A stretch of DNA of 64,000 nt from an uncultured Christensenella sp. (GCA_910585595.1 CAJUET010000002.1:136088-200087), one strand, 5' to 3'; positions 52,459-60,664 are shown, counted from the stretch's first letter. The notes: generated by a model not told the origin, from the sequence alone. Program-made: numbers and translations.

Positions 52459-54840
52459 TTACCTTAAAACGTACAAATCCCACATAGTCATCATTTCAAT
52501 GTAGAAACCTGCATTGTCAGACCATTCGACAGTTAATACGCCGTCTTTCTTGCACGATATGGTAATAGTAAATGTGTTTGGTGTTCCGTAATCCACAACA
52601 CCGAGCGTTGCCGAGAACGGCGTAGTGCTTGTCAATACCTTTTCGCCCGGATAGTGGTCGAAACTCATACCGCTGCTGTCGAGCGCAAACCATTCGTTAC
52701 CGTCGAACTGCCAGCCGTAACAGCCGTTGCCATCAGACGAGTTATACCAGAAACTATTGTTACCGTCATCACTAATGTTGGCTTGCATAAAGTTGGCGGT
52801 TATCTTGATTTTATCGCCTTTCTTCAAGCCGCTCACTTGCAAATCTACACTATGTGTATTGCTGTCGCCGTAAACGTATTGCTGTTCGTTAGATAAAAGT
52901 TTCCATGTCCCGTGTTTAGCCGTAAAGGTTGTGTTAGCGGTAATCTTATAAGTTGCGACGTTCACGATATTCGTTCCGTCAACCGTCCAGCCCTTGAAAG
53001 TATCGCTACTGAACGTAGGCGCGGTTGCATAACCGCCGCTTTGTACCTGTTGCGTCGAAAGGGTTGTGTTGCCGTTCTTGAACGTAACCGTGAGCTTGTC
53101 AATACGGAATACGGCGTTAAAAGTAACGTTGCCCGTAATTGCGTAACTGCTTACGTTGACAGTGTTCGTTCCGTCGATAGACCAGCCGACAAACACGTAA
53201 TTCGTTTTCGTCGGATCGCTCGGCTTGCTTGCATATTTCCCGTGTTCTATCGTCTGTGTAGACAGCGTTTTACCGTCGTTTTTGAATGTAACGGTATAAG
53301 TTTGAATACGGAAGATAGCGGTAAAAGTTACGTTTTCGTTAACGATATAATTGCTTACGTCAATGGGGCTTGTACCGTCTAACGACCAACCGACGAAGAT
53401 ATGATTTGCCTTTGTCGGATTGCTCGGCACGGTAGGCTTTCCATTCTTTACAACGAGTTGCGTATTGTGTGTACTGCCTTCCGCCATAAACTTGACGTCG
53501 TATTTGTAGGTGATGTCGGCAACGAAAACGGTGTCTGCCGTAATGCGGTATTCGCTTACGTCCGTCATAACGCCGTTGACTTTCCAGCCGTTGAAAACTT
53601 TATATGCCGTGCTTGCAGCGGCAGGCGCGGTTGCATAGTTGCCGCTCTTGACGGTTTCGTTTTTCAGCGTGGTATCTTCGTACTTGAACACTACCGAATA
53701 CAACTTTGTGAATTTTGCCGTAAAGGTTACGTTCTGCGTTACGGTGTAGTTTGCAAGATTGACTACGTTATTGCCGTCGAGCGTCCAACCGTCGAACACA
53801 TAACCGTTCTTCGTCGGGTTAGTGGGTACGTTAACTTTTGCGTCTTTGAGTACAATTTGACTGTTATGATTTTCGCCGTCGGATATGAAGTTGACTTCGT
53901 ACTTGCGCGTAACGTCGGCAACGATTTTGGTATTTGCCGTTATGCGGTAGGTGGCAAGGTCGATAGGTTCTCCGTCCACAGTCCAACCGTTGAAAATGAG
54001 ATATGCGGTGGACGGCGGCGTTGCAACCGTTAAAAGACTGTTTTTGTTGACAACTTGAATGTTGTACACGCTGCCGTCGAACTCGAACGTAGCGACAACT
54101 TGTTCGCCGCTTTCTAATGAAGCGAGATACTGTTCATAGTAACTTACCGATTTTTGCAATTCCGCAATCTTGACATTAAGAGCGTTGACTACCGCAGAAT
54201 TGTTTTGCGATTGCAGAGTAAGGTCGGAAATCTGATTATTAAGGCTTACGATTTGTGCGTTCAGTCCGTTAATTGTGCGCGTGTTCAGTTCGTTGGTTTC
54301 CTGCAACTGATTATTGAGTGATTGCAAATTGGAAATTTGTTCGTTTAACTGCGCTATTTGTCGTTCGTTCTCGTCTTTGTTTGCGGAGAGAGAAAGCACC
54401 TGATTATTGAGCGTAGCGATTTGTCCGTTCAAATCTGTGATTGTCACTTCATTGCTTGCCTTGATAGTGTTTAGTGTGTCGATTTGCGTTTGCAGAGCGG
54501 TTTTCTGTTCGTTAAGCGTTCCGATTTGCCCTTGATAATCCTTAATGCTGTTATTCAGGGCGTTGGCTTCGCTCGTGTACTGCGAGATTAAATCGTTCTG
54601 CGTAGTTATCGTATCGCGGTAACTGTTGATGAGATTGTCGTATTCTTCCTTGTCGGTAAGAGCGGTATTGTAGCCGTCTTCGTAGGCGTTTTGAACGTCG
54701 TCCTGCGTATAAAGACCGTTGCCCGCCATACCTTCCTTAACCTTAGACCAATTTATGATGCCCCACGTCAGCACGAAGGCGAACGCGGCGACAATGAGAA
54801 TACTGAATATGATTGTTAATACTTTTTTTGTCGTTGACAT
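52459..54840 (-). CDS. membrane-anchored coiled-coil protein with six InlB-B/Flg_new-type repeats
   Basis: A 793-residue protein, candidate adsorption (pIII-like) protein. Residues 8-30 are a membrane helix; about 60-245 is a long Asn/Gln-rich coiled coil (heptads such as LNxQIxxLNNQI); about 250-650 holds six repeats of roughly 65 residues (VTFKNDGKTLS...VFVGWSIDGTNTV...FTAxF) of the Listeria-Bacteroides type; the last 130 residues form a beta-rich terminal domain. It lies directly upstream of zot in the minus-strand operon. Size and modularity suit host attachment; this is inference. Confidence 0.7.
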   Translation of the reverse strand: MSTTKKVLTIIFSILIVAAFAFVLTWGIINWSKVKEGMAGNGLYTQDDVQNAYEDGYNTALTDKEEYDNLINSYRDTITTQNDLISQYTSEANALNNSIKDYQGQIGTLNEQKTALQTQIDTLNTIKASNEVTITDLNGQIATLNNQVLSLSANKDENERQIAQLNEQISNLQSLNNQLQETNELNTRTINGLNAQIVSLNNQISDLTLQSQNNSAVVNALNVKIAELQKSVSYYEQYLASLESGEQVVATFEFDGSVYNIQVVNKNSLLTVATPPSTAYLIFNGWTVDGEPIDLATYRITANTKIVADVTRKYEVNFISDGENHNSQIVLKDAKVNVPTNPTKNGYVFDGWTLDGNNVVNLANYTVTQNVTFTAKFTKLYSVVFKYEDTTLKNETVKSGNYATAPAAASTAYKVFNGWKVNGVMTDVSEYRITADTVFVADITYKYDVKFMAEGSTHNTQLVVKNGKPTVPSNPTKANHIFVGWSLDGTSPIDVSNYIVNENVTFTAIFRIQTYTVTFKNDGKTLSTQTIEHGKYASKPSDPTKTNYVFVGWSIDGTNTVNVSSYAITGNVTFNAVFRIDKLTVTFKNGNTTLSTQQVQSGGYATAPTFSSDTFKGWTVDGTNIVNVATYKITANTTFTAKHGTWKLLSNEQQYVYGDSNTHSVDLQVSGLKKGDKIKITANFMQANISDDGNNSFWYNSSDGNGCYGWQFDGNEWFALDSSGMSFDHYPGEKVLTSTTPFSATLGVVDYGTPNTFTITISCKKDGVLTVEWSDNAGFYIEMMTMWDLYVLR

Positions 54841-54852
54841 AGATAATTCTCC

Positions 54853-55380
54853 TTATAAAATTTCGATAATTTGCAAGCGCATACCGTTGTCCGAAAAGTA
54901 TTGTTCCAAGAAGGACGCATTTTCGTTTCCGGTAGTCGCAAGCGTGAGTTGAGTTTTGCCGCTTAAAAATTTGACGGATATTTTCATAACCGAGCGATTT
55001 ACGATTTGCCCGTCTGTATTGTAAAAGTCGAGATTGACTGTTGCATACACCGAGCCTGCTTTAATTTCGCAGTTGAGTAAAACGTAATCGTTCAGCACTA
55101 CGTTGTACTTTTTGTTTTCGCCGTCGAAGTTCTCCGTTTTGAGCAAGTCTTTCTCGAAATAGTAGGTGTCCGTGTCGTCGTATAGGTCGTGATAGAAAAC
55201 GACGCTCGTTGACGTGTACTTAAAACTTTCCTGTGAGAAACGGTTGCTTATGTCGATACTGCCGTTGACGTAACTTTCGGCTTTGATTTCCTTATACAGT
55301 TGCAAGCCGCAGAATACGCCGGCAACGATAAGCGCGAAGGCGAGAATATACAAAATAACCAATCCTATGATTTTCTTCAT
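54853..55380 (-). CDS. single-span membrane protein of the phage module (175 residues)
   Basis: N-terminal hydrophobic helix (VILYILAFALIVAGVFCGL) followed by a beta-rich exterior domain. Its ATG overlaps the stop of the upstream 468-residue gene and it precedes the adhesin candidate, so it is part of the virion/assembly operon. By position it could be a minor capsid or pVI-like protein. No family recognised. Confidence 0.6.
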   Translation of the reverse strand: MKKIIGLVILYILAFALIVAGVFCGLQLYKEIKAESYVNGSIDISNRFSQESFKYTSTSVVFYHDLYDDTDTYYFEKDLLKTENFDGENKKYNVVLNDYVLLNCEIKAGSVYATVNLDFYNTDGQIVNRSVMKISVKFLSGKTQLTLATTGNENASFLEQYFSDNGMRLQIIEIL

Positions 55381-56783
55381 ACCATCACCCCCGTAAGTTC
55401 GCCGTCGAATGCGTTTTGCAGTCCGTCGAATGTGATTCCGCTTGATTTGTTAAGCGTTTGCAGGTTTGTACCGAACAGAGATTTTTCGAGCAAATAAACT
55501 GTCTGCGTTCCGCCACGAATGGTAAGCGTGTCGAGTTCCAAATTCTCAAAAGCGTTGTAATCCAAACCCACGATATTGATTTCCTTTTGCGTAAGATAGG
55601 TCGCGTTCAAATCGAGCGTGATATTGATTTTGGCTCTCGGAATTTCCGCGAACAGTTTTTTGGCGTCCATAGTAAGAGAAACAAAATACCCGTCGTAAAC
55701 TTCGCTGTAACGGTAGGCGAAAATATCTTCGCCCCGTAATTTGCTCGTAACGTCGAGATTGTAGGTCATTCGTTCCTGCCAATAACTCGTGTCGATTTTA
55801 TCTTCCGAAACGTCGTACTTTGAATTGTTGTCGATAATACCGAACATACTTTGCGTGCTGTTGCGTGCGCCGTTCTCGTCGTAATGAAATTTGAGTACCG
55901 AATACGTCTTGATAATGTCCGTAACGTCGTCTGTCTTGAATTTCTTTGTTTCATAATCGTATTCCTTGATAGAGAAAAGCGACGATAGGTCAACCGTAAT
56001 GTAATAATCACCGTAACCTGCGCTGTTGGTTTTTACCGCCTGCATACACGACTGAAACAAACTGCCGTAGGTGTAGTAATAACGATTGTAAATGTCTCCG
56101 ACTTTCCAGCCGATACCGAAGAAATTGCGTAGATCTCCGACGTCGCGGTCGAAATACTTGTTAAGAGAAATTGCGAACGCTCGGTCGTCGATTTTGATAA
56201 TAAATTCGGTTGTGCGTTTGAGTTCGGTTGCGATACTGCCGTTTTCGTTGGTAACACCGTTCCAATTTATACCGTTGGTATAATCGTAATAATTGAAAGA
56301 CTTATCGACGTAACTGTTTACGATTTTCATAGCGTTATCATCCGTGCCGTAATAGCGGTCATTGTTTCCGAACGGGTTAATAAACTTGACGCTTGTATTG
56401 CCGTCCCACACGTCGAGCGGCAGTCCTTGATAATCACCCAGATACTGCATACCCGTTGAGCGGTAATCCGTCGAGAGTAGGCTCGTCGTGGTAAAGTAGT
56501 TCATTTTGAGTTCTTGTAACTGTATGCCGTTGCCTTTGTCGTTACTGTAATAATTTACTTCGAGGAAATAACGGTCTTTGAGTTCGTCTTTTTCTTCTTC
56601 CGTCAGATCATCAGATTTGATTATCTCTTGGATATCCAAACCGACTTGGTTATCAATGTTGTTTACGCCTATCGTTATATCCTTCACAAAGTAGTGGTAA
56701 TAGATAAAGGCGATAATAACGCACACACTGATAACACACAAAAATACAAGGCAACAGTTGGCTATTGTTTTTAAGACCTTCAA
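55377..56783 (-). CDS. single-span membrane protein of the phage module (468 residues)
   Basis: Residues 5-35 form a membrane helix (FLCVISVCVIIAFIYYHYF); the rest is an extracytoplasmic domain rich in Tyr, Asn and Asp. It is the first gene after the coat-candidate and its terminator, the position occupied by gene III in Ff phages, so a minor-coat or adsorption role is plausible. GGAGG precedes the ATG. No motif is recognised. Confidence 0.6.
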   Translation of the reverse strand: MKVLKTIANCCLVFLCVISVCVIIAFIYYHYFVKDITIGVNNIDNQVGLDIQEIIKSDDLTEEEKDELKDRYFLEVNYYSNDKGNGIQLQELKMNYFTTTSLLSTDYRSTGMQYLGDYQGLPLDVWDGNTSVKFINPFGNNDRYYGTDDNAMKIVNSYVDKSFNYYDYTNGINWNGVTNENGSIATELKRTTEFIIKIDDRAFAISLNKYFDRDVGDLRNFFGIGWKVGDIYNRYYYTYGSLFQSCMQAVKTNSAGYGDYYITVDLSSLFSIKEYDYETKKFKTDDVTDIIKTYSVLKFHYDENGARNSTQSMFGIIDNNSKYDVSEDKIDTSYWQERMTYNLDVTSKLRGEDIFAYRYSEVYDGYFVSLTMDAKKLFAEIPRAKINITLDLNATYLTQKEINIVGLDYNAFENLELDTLTIRGGTQTVYLLEKSLFGTNLQTLNKSSGITFDGLQNAFDGELTGVMV

Positions 56784-56810
56784 ATTTTTTGTACCTCCTT
56801 GTTAGAATAA

Positions 56811-56848
56811 AAGGCGCTAAATAAACTTTTCCGTCTAAATAGCGCCTT
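56811..56848 (-). terminator. stem-loop after the coat-protein candidate
   Basis: Nine-base arms AAGGCGCTA / TAGCGCCTT separated by 20 bases, followed on the minus strand by TTTTATT. It sits between the 52-residue gene and the 468-residue gene, like the terminator after gene VIII of Ff phages. Confidence 0.65.
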
Positions 56849-56861
56849 CGTTGTTGGGGTT

Positions 56862-57020
56862 TTACAGTAAGCCGTTCCAGCCGAAGAAGTTGAGCATTTT
56901 GGCAAGCCAACGTAAGCCGTATGCAATCCATTCAAAGAGTTTGGCGAGAATTGATAACGGCCACGTTCCGACCAGCACCACAAGGATTACTACAAGTAGT
57001 ATCAATATCAATTTCTTCAT
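56862..57020 (-). CDS. 52-residue hydrophobic protein, candidate major coat protein
   Basis: Start MKKLILILLVVILVVLVG, a strongly hydrophobic helix, then an amphipathic Trp/Lys-containing helix (LFEWIAYGLRWLAKMLNFF) and WNGLL end. AGGTG lies upstream. The length fits filamentous-phage major coat proteins, though the order (membrane helix first, amphipathic helix second) differs from mature pVIII and no cleavage site is obvious. Position between the ssDNA-binding candidate and a terminator supports a coat role. Confidence 0.55.
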   Translation of the reverse strand: MKKLILILLVVILVVLVGTWPLSILAKLFEWIAYGLRWLAKMLNFFGWNGLL

Positions 57021-57035
57021 CGGAACACCTCACTA

Positions 57036-57389
57036 TTAGCGCATAAGCATTGCAAGCAAAGTCTTGTCGGAATTGCGTGCGGGCTTAACGGCGCACTCGT
57101 AAACTTCGCCCGTTTCCTTATCCACCGTGCGGACGAGAAAGCGCGTACCGGTAACGGGCTTGCCTTCGCCGTTGGTGAACTCGAAAGGTTCGGCGATGAA
57201 ATCCGCCTTATCCTCGTTGCCGAACACGATATCCAAAACCGTGTAACCGCCTTTGTCGTTTTTATCGGGCGGAGCGATTTTGATTTTCACGTCCCTGCCG
57301 CGGACATTGCCGCAGATGAAATACTCGGAATAGGTTTTACCCTTATACTCGAATGCGCCCTTTTCTACCTTAATGTTGTTCTTTGCCAT
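57036..57389 (-). CDS. small beta-rich protein, ssDNA-binding (pV-like) candidate
   Basis: A 117-residue soluble protein starting MAKNNIKVEKGAFEYKGKTY, with alternating strands and many Lys, Asp and Gly residues, compatible with an OB-like fold. It sits just upstream of the coat candidate, the place of gene V in Ff phages. The assignment rests on position and general fold only. Confidence 0.5.
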   Translation of the reverse strand: MAKNNIKVEKGAFEYKGKTYSEYFICGNVRGRDVKIKIAPPDKNDKGGYTVLDIVFGNEDKADFIAEPFEFTNGEGKPVTGTRFLVRTVDKETGEVYECAVKPARNSDKTLLAMLMR

Positions 57390-57407
57390 ACTTTCTTTAC
57401 CTCCCTG

Positions 57408-57701
57408 TTATGCGGATTTCTTTCCGCCCTTTTTTACCGGCAACTTCGTGCCTTTTTCTCTGGAATACTTCTTTGCTTCCGATTTGGAAAGACCGGCGTC
57501 CATAGCCTGCTTGTAGCGGAACAGTCCGGCGTGATCGCTCTGACACTGCAAGTAACCCGAACGGAGTCCTGCTTCGTAGTCGCTCAAAGGCTGACCTTCT
57601 TTCTGTCCGTGCTGATGCACCTTTGCTCTGCGTTCCTCAACGTAACTCGCCGCACGCTTGCTGGGGGTAGTCCAACGTCTTTCCGTATTGTAATTTGCCA
57701 T
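57408..57701 (-). CDS. small basic phage-module protein (97 residues)
   Basis: MANYNTERRWTTPSKRAASY start with AGGAG upstream; helical, Lys-rich C-terminus (KLPVKKGGKKSA). No family recognised. The frame is open further upstream but the ribosome site supports ATG 57701. Confidence 0.58.
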   Translation of the reverse strand: MANYNTERRWTTPSKRAASYVEERRAKVHQHGQKEGQPLSDYEAGLRSGYLQCQSDHAGLFRYKQAMDAGLSKSEAKKYSREKGTKLPVKKGGKKSA

Positions 57702-57873
57702 ATTCAAATCTCCTATTGATTTTAATATTGCCCGTGAAACCGATAGCACAGCTTATCTGTCAAACCGGCACTGATATGTTTACTTTGTCGATCTGTTCGT
57801 GCGTAGGCGGCCACCTTTATGAAATTCACGCTGAACACAATCGCCGTTTATTTATGCGCCGTGTAACATTCGA

Positions 57874-58125
57874 TTAGTTGAGTAGGCTTAAAATGCTCTC
57901 GTCCGGTTCGCTTCCCAAAAGAACTTGCTCGCCTTTTACAAGCGTGCCTTGCTCGTCGTAGTATCGTCTAACCAACCACAGCTCCGCATTGAAGCCACAA
58001 GCGGTCTTATAGTCGCAATACGCACTTGCTTTGTCCTCGTCGGCAAAGTATTTACTGCCGCGATTGCACTCGACACGGTAAAACTGCACGACTGCGTTCC
58101 TTTGCGCACCCTTCATCTTGCACAT
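57874..58125 (-). CDS. small phage-module protein (83 residues)
   Basis: MCKMKGAQRNAVVQFYRVEC start with AAGGAG; four cysteines and a Trp/Arg-rich middle. Unknown. Intergenic stretches on both sides carry no other recognisable gene. Confidence 0.5.
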   Translation of the reverse strand: MCKMKGAQRNAVVQFYRVECNRGSKYFADEDKASAYCDYKTACGFNAELWLVRRYYDEQGTLVKGEQVLLGSEPDESILSLLN

Positions 58126-58213
58126 CGTCTTTCTCCTTGCTTGATTTATTTTGTAGGCGCTCGTTCATAACCCCTACACTTATAGCCACGAAAACGGGCA
58201 AAAGTTTTCGGTC

Positions 58214-58609
58214 TTACAAAAAATTTTTGAGTTTTTTATAAATTCGTGCCAATCTATTGCTGATACTGCACACCGCAACTCCGTCGCTTTCCGCTATCTC
58301 GGACACCGTTTGTCTTTCAACGAACAAGCGATTGAGAAGGCTTTGTTGCGTAGGTAACAGTTGCGAAATTGCTTCCTGCAATCGCTCGTTTTCCATACCG
58401 CCGAAAATCTCATCGAAATTATATTCGTCCGTATATGACGGCTCGACGTTCATTTCGGTAAGCGTTTCCAAAGAAACGTGCCTGCGAGTTTCACGGCGAT
58501 TCCCGTACTTTTCTTCCTTGTCCATTTCAATTAAAAGGTCGTAAAGCTCGTCCTCTACTTCCACAACACTTTTAGTTCCGTCCGCAAATTTGTAAGTATA
58601 AGTTTTCAT
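58214..58609 (-). CDS. sigma-70 region 4-like regulator
   Basis: A 131-residue protein. The C-terminal 55 residues form an HTH of sigma region 4 type (LLPTQQSLLNRLFVERQTVSEIAESDGVAVCSISNR); the N-terminal part (KFADGTKSVVEVEDELYDLL) matches small regulators carried on Firmicutes ICEs and phages. It probably drives the late or replication genes downstream. A large hairpin lies in its leader. Confidence 0.75.
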   Translation of the reverse strand: MKTYTYKFADGTKSVVEVEDELYDLLIEMDKEEKYGNRRETRRHVSLETLTEMNVEPSYTDEYNFDEIFGGMENERLQEAISQLLPTQQSLLNRLFVERQTVSEIAESDGVAVCSISNRLARIYKKLKNFL

Positions 58610-58637
58610 ATTTTGACTCCTTGAATTTGATAGTGAA

Positions 58638-58723
58638 ATCCGCAGAGCCGAGTTTTCCGCAAACTAAAAGACGGCATAGAAACGATTGAATTTGTTTCCA
58701 TTGCCGTCTTGCGGTCTGCGGAT
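58638..58723 (-). repeat. long imperfect hairpin upstream of the sigma-like gene
   Basis: Outer arms ATCCGCAGA (58638-58646) / TCTGCGGAT (58715-58723), inner arms AAGACGGCA (58668) / TGCCGTCTT (58702) and GAAAC / GTTTC. The spacing is asymmetric, so internal loops remain. It could be a leader structure, a terminator or an ssDNA signal. Confidence 0.6.
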
Positions 58724-58745
58724 ATTATTGAGTTGTTACGGCGAT

Positions 58746-58898
58746 CTACGCCGCCTTATCTTTGTTGGTTACGCTGATTTGTCCGTTGTCCGAAAAGCAT
58801 ATAAGCGTGGTACAGCCTTTCAATACTATCTCGACGGTTTTGCTCGATTTATCTACACGGCACACGAGCTTGCCTTGACTGTTGCGTACTTCTTCCAT
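58746..58898 (-). CDS. small conserved-type island protein (50 residues)
   Basis: MEEVRNSQGKLVCRVDKSSK start with GGAGG; beta-rich pattern (KTVEIVLKGCTTLICF) resembling tiny proteins common on gut Firmicutes mobile elements. Function unknown. It begins two bases after the previous gene's stop. Confidence 0.6.
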   Translation of the reverse strand: MEEVRNSQGKLVCRVDKSSKTVEIVLKGCTTLICFSDNGQISVTNKDKAA

Positions 58899-58900
58899 AT

Positions 58901-59050
58901 TCAATCCTCCGATTTCTTTTCCTTTTGCCATTTGAGAATATTCTCAAGAAACTTCTTTGCTATTGGCTCTAAAGTCGCTTTGGGTATTTTGCCGTAGTCC
59001 GGCATACCGTTGACTTGAACTTCATACGCTGGTTCTACTTTCTGTTTCAT
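58901..59050 (-). CDS. small island protein (49 residues)
   Basis: MKQKVEPAYEVQVNGMPDYG start; basic helical C-terminus (KKFLENILKWQKEKKSED). Overlaps the HTH gene stop (ATGA) and is followed two bases later by the next gene: a coupled three-gene unit. Confidence 0.55.
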   Translation of the reverse strand: MKQKVEPAYEVQVNGMPDYGKIPKATLEPIAKKFLENILKWQKEKKSED

Positions 59051-59376
59051 TTGGTTACTCCTTTCAGACCGAAAGTTTTGATGATTGATTTCATCACTTC
59101 GGCATCCTTGCCATTGAGTTCGGGCAAAAGCCTTTGTAATAATTCCTGCTGTTCGTCCTTGAGATAGGACTTACCCAACCTGTAATTTTCATCTACACGA
59201 ATTCCACCTCCATTGCCTTTTGAAGTGTAAATCGGATAATCTAAAGACAATATTAAAATGTCATTGCGGATTGTTCTGTCTGTTACGTTAAACTCGAATG
59301 CCAGATTTGCAACTGTTTCAAATCTACGCATACAAAGAACTTCCAATATGGCATTTCTTCGTTCGCTTGACGTCAT
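59047..59376 (-). CDS. DeoR/WYL-type HTH regulator (short)
   Basis: A 109-residue protein with an N-terminal HTH_11 domain (RRNAILEVLCMRRFETVANL, then FNVTDRTIRNDI) and GNGGGIRVDENY, as in WYL/DeoR-type regulators, but without the WYL or sensor domain. ATG 59376 is preferred because AAAGGAG lies 11 bases upstream; a GTG four codons earlier overlaps the site. It heads a short operon with two small genes. Confidence 0.75.
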   Translation of the reverse strand: MTSSERRNAILEVLCMRRFETVANLAFEFNVTDRTIRNDILILSLDYPIYTSKGNGGGIRVDENYRLGKSYLKDEQQELLQRLLPELNGKDAEVMKSIIKTFGLKGVTK

Positions 59377-59388
59377 ATCCGATTTCAC

Positions 59389-59701
59389 CTCCTTTCGCTT
59401 TTCTTGGCGTTATTCTAAAATTCAAATAGGAAGGTTTTTTTCCTATTAGAAAAACTTTTTTAATTTTTTTGAGAAAAATAAAAAGCCGCCGAGTAGCGTG
59501 CCACGCACTACTCCCATTGAGTAAATGCGCTTTGCGCTATTCGGCGGCCTCTCGTGTTATTGTAATTACTTACAAAGGTTCGGTTAAACCAATCCGATAT
59601 ATACAGTTCGACCTCTTGGCTTTACAATGCCTCTGTTTCAGACCGACCAAGCGTCTTGCCGTATATTGTCATAAAGACTATAAATTGTAATTTTTCTTTC
59701 G
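59389..59701. other. 313-base intergenic region with operator-like palindrome and nested hairpin
   Basis: No gene is seen. It holds AATAGGAA / TTCCTATT (59425-59447), probably controlling the HTH gene, and a nested hairpin at 59485-59548. The 59550-59701 part shows no recognisable element. Confidence 0.5.
59485..59548. repeat. nested cruciform-like hairpin
   Basis: Outer 14-bp stem (left 59485-59498, right 59535-59548, one G-T pair) closes a loop that folds further as TACTC-CCATT-GAGTA and GCGC-TTT-GCGC. Such branched palindromes are common at origins or packaging signals of ssDNA elements. Confidence 0.65.
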
Positions 59702-59902
59702 TTACTGCATAATTGTTTGCCCTTCGGGTGCGTAAACGTCTAATGAAACGTGCCGCCTGCTCATTACCCGTGATATTGTTACAGTACCACAGTGAGGACA
59801 CTTGACTTTCGTCAAACCGTTTATGTCCCTTATCCCGATTGTCTTTTGGTGGCAGTTGACGCACACAAATGGCACGGGCTTTTCGTAGCTAAATTTTGGC
59901 AT
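59702..59902 (-). CDS. small zinc-ribbon protein (66 residues)
   Basis: Two CxxC pairs (CVNCHQ, CPHCGT) form a treble-clef/zinc-ribbon; MPKFSYEKPVPF start. Resembles Com-like or transcription-associated mini-ribbons found in phage. Isolated between hairpin region and LexA-like gene. Role unknown. Confidence 0.6.
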   Translation of the reverse strand: MPKFSYEKPVPFVCVNCHQKTIGIRDINGLTKVKCPHCGTVTISRVMSRRHVSLDVYAPEGQTIMQ

Positions 59903-60042
59903 TATCTTTATTCTACTCCTTTTCTCTCGCCTGCAATAGATGGTATTTAGAAAACTGCCTTTATGCGGTTGAGAACTCCGGCACGGAAGTAATCTATCTT
60001 TTGCAAGTCCTATATAACAACGATTTCGGGGCAAAATCGCAG

Positions 60043-60639
60043 TTAATACATTTTAATGCAACTGACAAGAATGCCTTGTATTTCACAATTCTTTACGATA
60101 ATATCCTGCATTGTCTTATTTTCCGGATGCAGCCTTATCTTGTCCTTTTCTTTGTAAAAGCGTTTTAGTGTATTTTCGCCATTGACAAGTGCAACCACTA
60201 TCTCACCGTCCAGAGCTTCTTTCTGCTTGCGGATAACAAGTAAATCGCCTTTGTTTATTCCAGCATCTATCATACTGTTACCAAAGGCACGAAGCATATA
60301 CATTTCGCTATTACCGAAGATCGAGCAAGGAAGCGCAAAACTTTCTTCTATATTCTCTACTTCCAAGCACGGCTCGCCACAAGCGATTTCACCGATGAGC
60401 GGAACAGTTACGGTTTCGCCACCCCACAATTTTGCAAGTGGCGCTATGTTTCCTATATCCGTGCGTTCGATACGTCCTTCCGCCGCCAACTGCTTAATAT
60501 ACCGTTGCACGGTTGCCAAAGAACCGAGCTTCAGAGCGTTCATTATGTTACGAAAGCTCGGCGATATACCGTGTTGCTTTTGATACTCTACGTTGTACTC
60601 CGCTATGGCGTTTTTCGTTTCTTCGCTTAAAACTCTCAT
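60043..60639 (-). CDS. LexA-like SOS-type repressor with Cys-Gly cleavage site
   Basis: A 198-residue repressor. Residues 1-65 are a LexA-type winged helix (PSFRNIMNALKLGSLATVQRYI). The C-terminal S24 peptidase has the scissile bond Cys87-Gly88 (EIACGEP), Ser122 (GNSMIDAG) and Lys159 (NTLKRF). RecA-stimulated self-cleavage would link the element to DNA damage. The Cys-Gly bond, rather than LexA's usual Ala-Gly, is more typical of phage and UmuD-like proteins, suggesting an element-borne copy. Confidence 0.85.
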   Translation of the reverse strand: MRVLSEETKNAIAEYNVEYQKQHGISPSFRNIMNALKLGSLATVQRYIKQLAAEGRIERTDIGNIAPLAKLWGGETVTVPLIGEIACGEPCLEVENIEESFALPCSIFGNSEMYMLRAFGNSMIDAGINKGDLLVIRKQKEALDGEIVVALVNGENTLKRFYKEKDKIRLHPENKTMQDIIVKNCEIQGILVSCIKMY

Positions 60640-60664
60640 TTTATATCCTTTGCATTATAACAAA

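Larger units (their letters stand above)
49590..58609 (-). mobile_element. inovirus-like (filamentous phage) module
   Basis: The order on the minus strand is sigma-like regulator, small genes, ssDNA-binding candidate, 52-residue hydrophobic protein, terminator, three single-span membrane proteins, Zot ATPase, two small basic proteins and HUH replication initiator, then two large hairpins. Rep plus Zot plus a short coat-like protein in one collinear block is the hallmark of inoviruses. Gene order resembles Ff (V, VIII, terminator, III, VI, I) but Rep is last. No integrase is seen. Confidence 0.75.
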
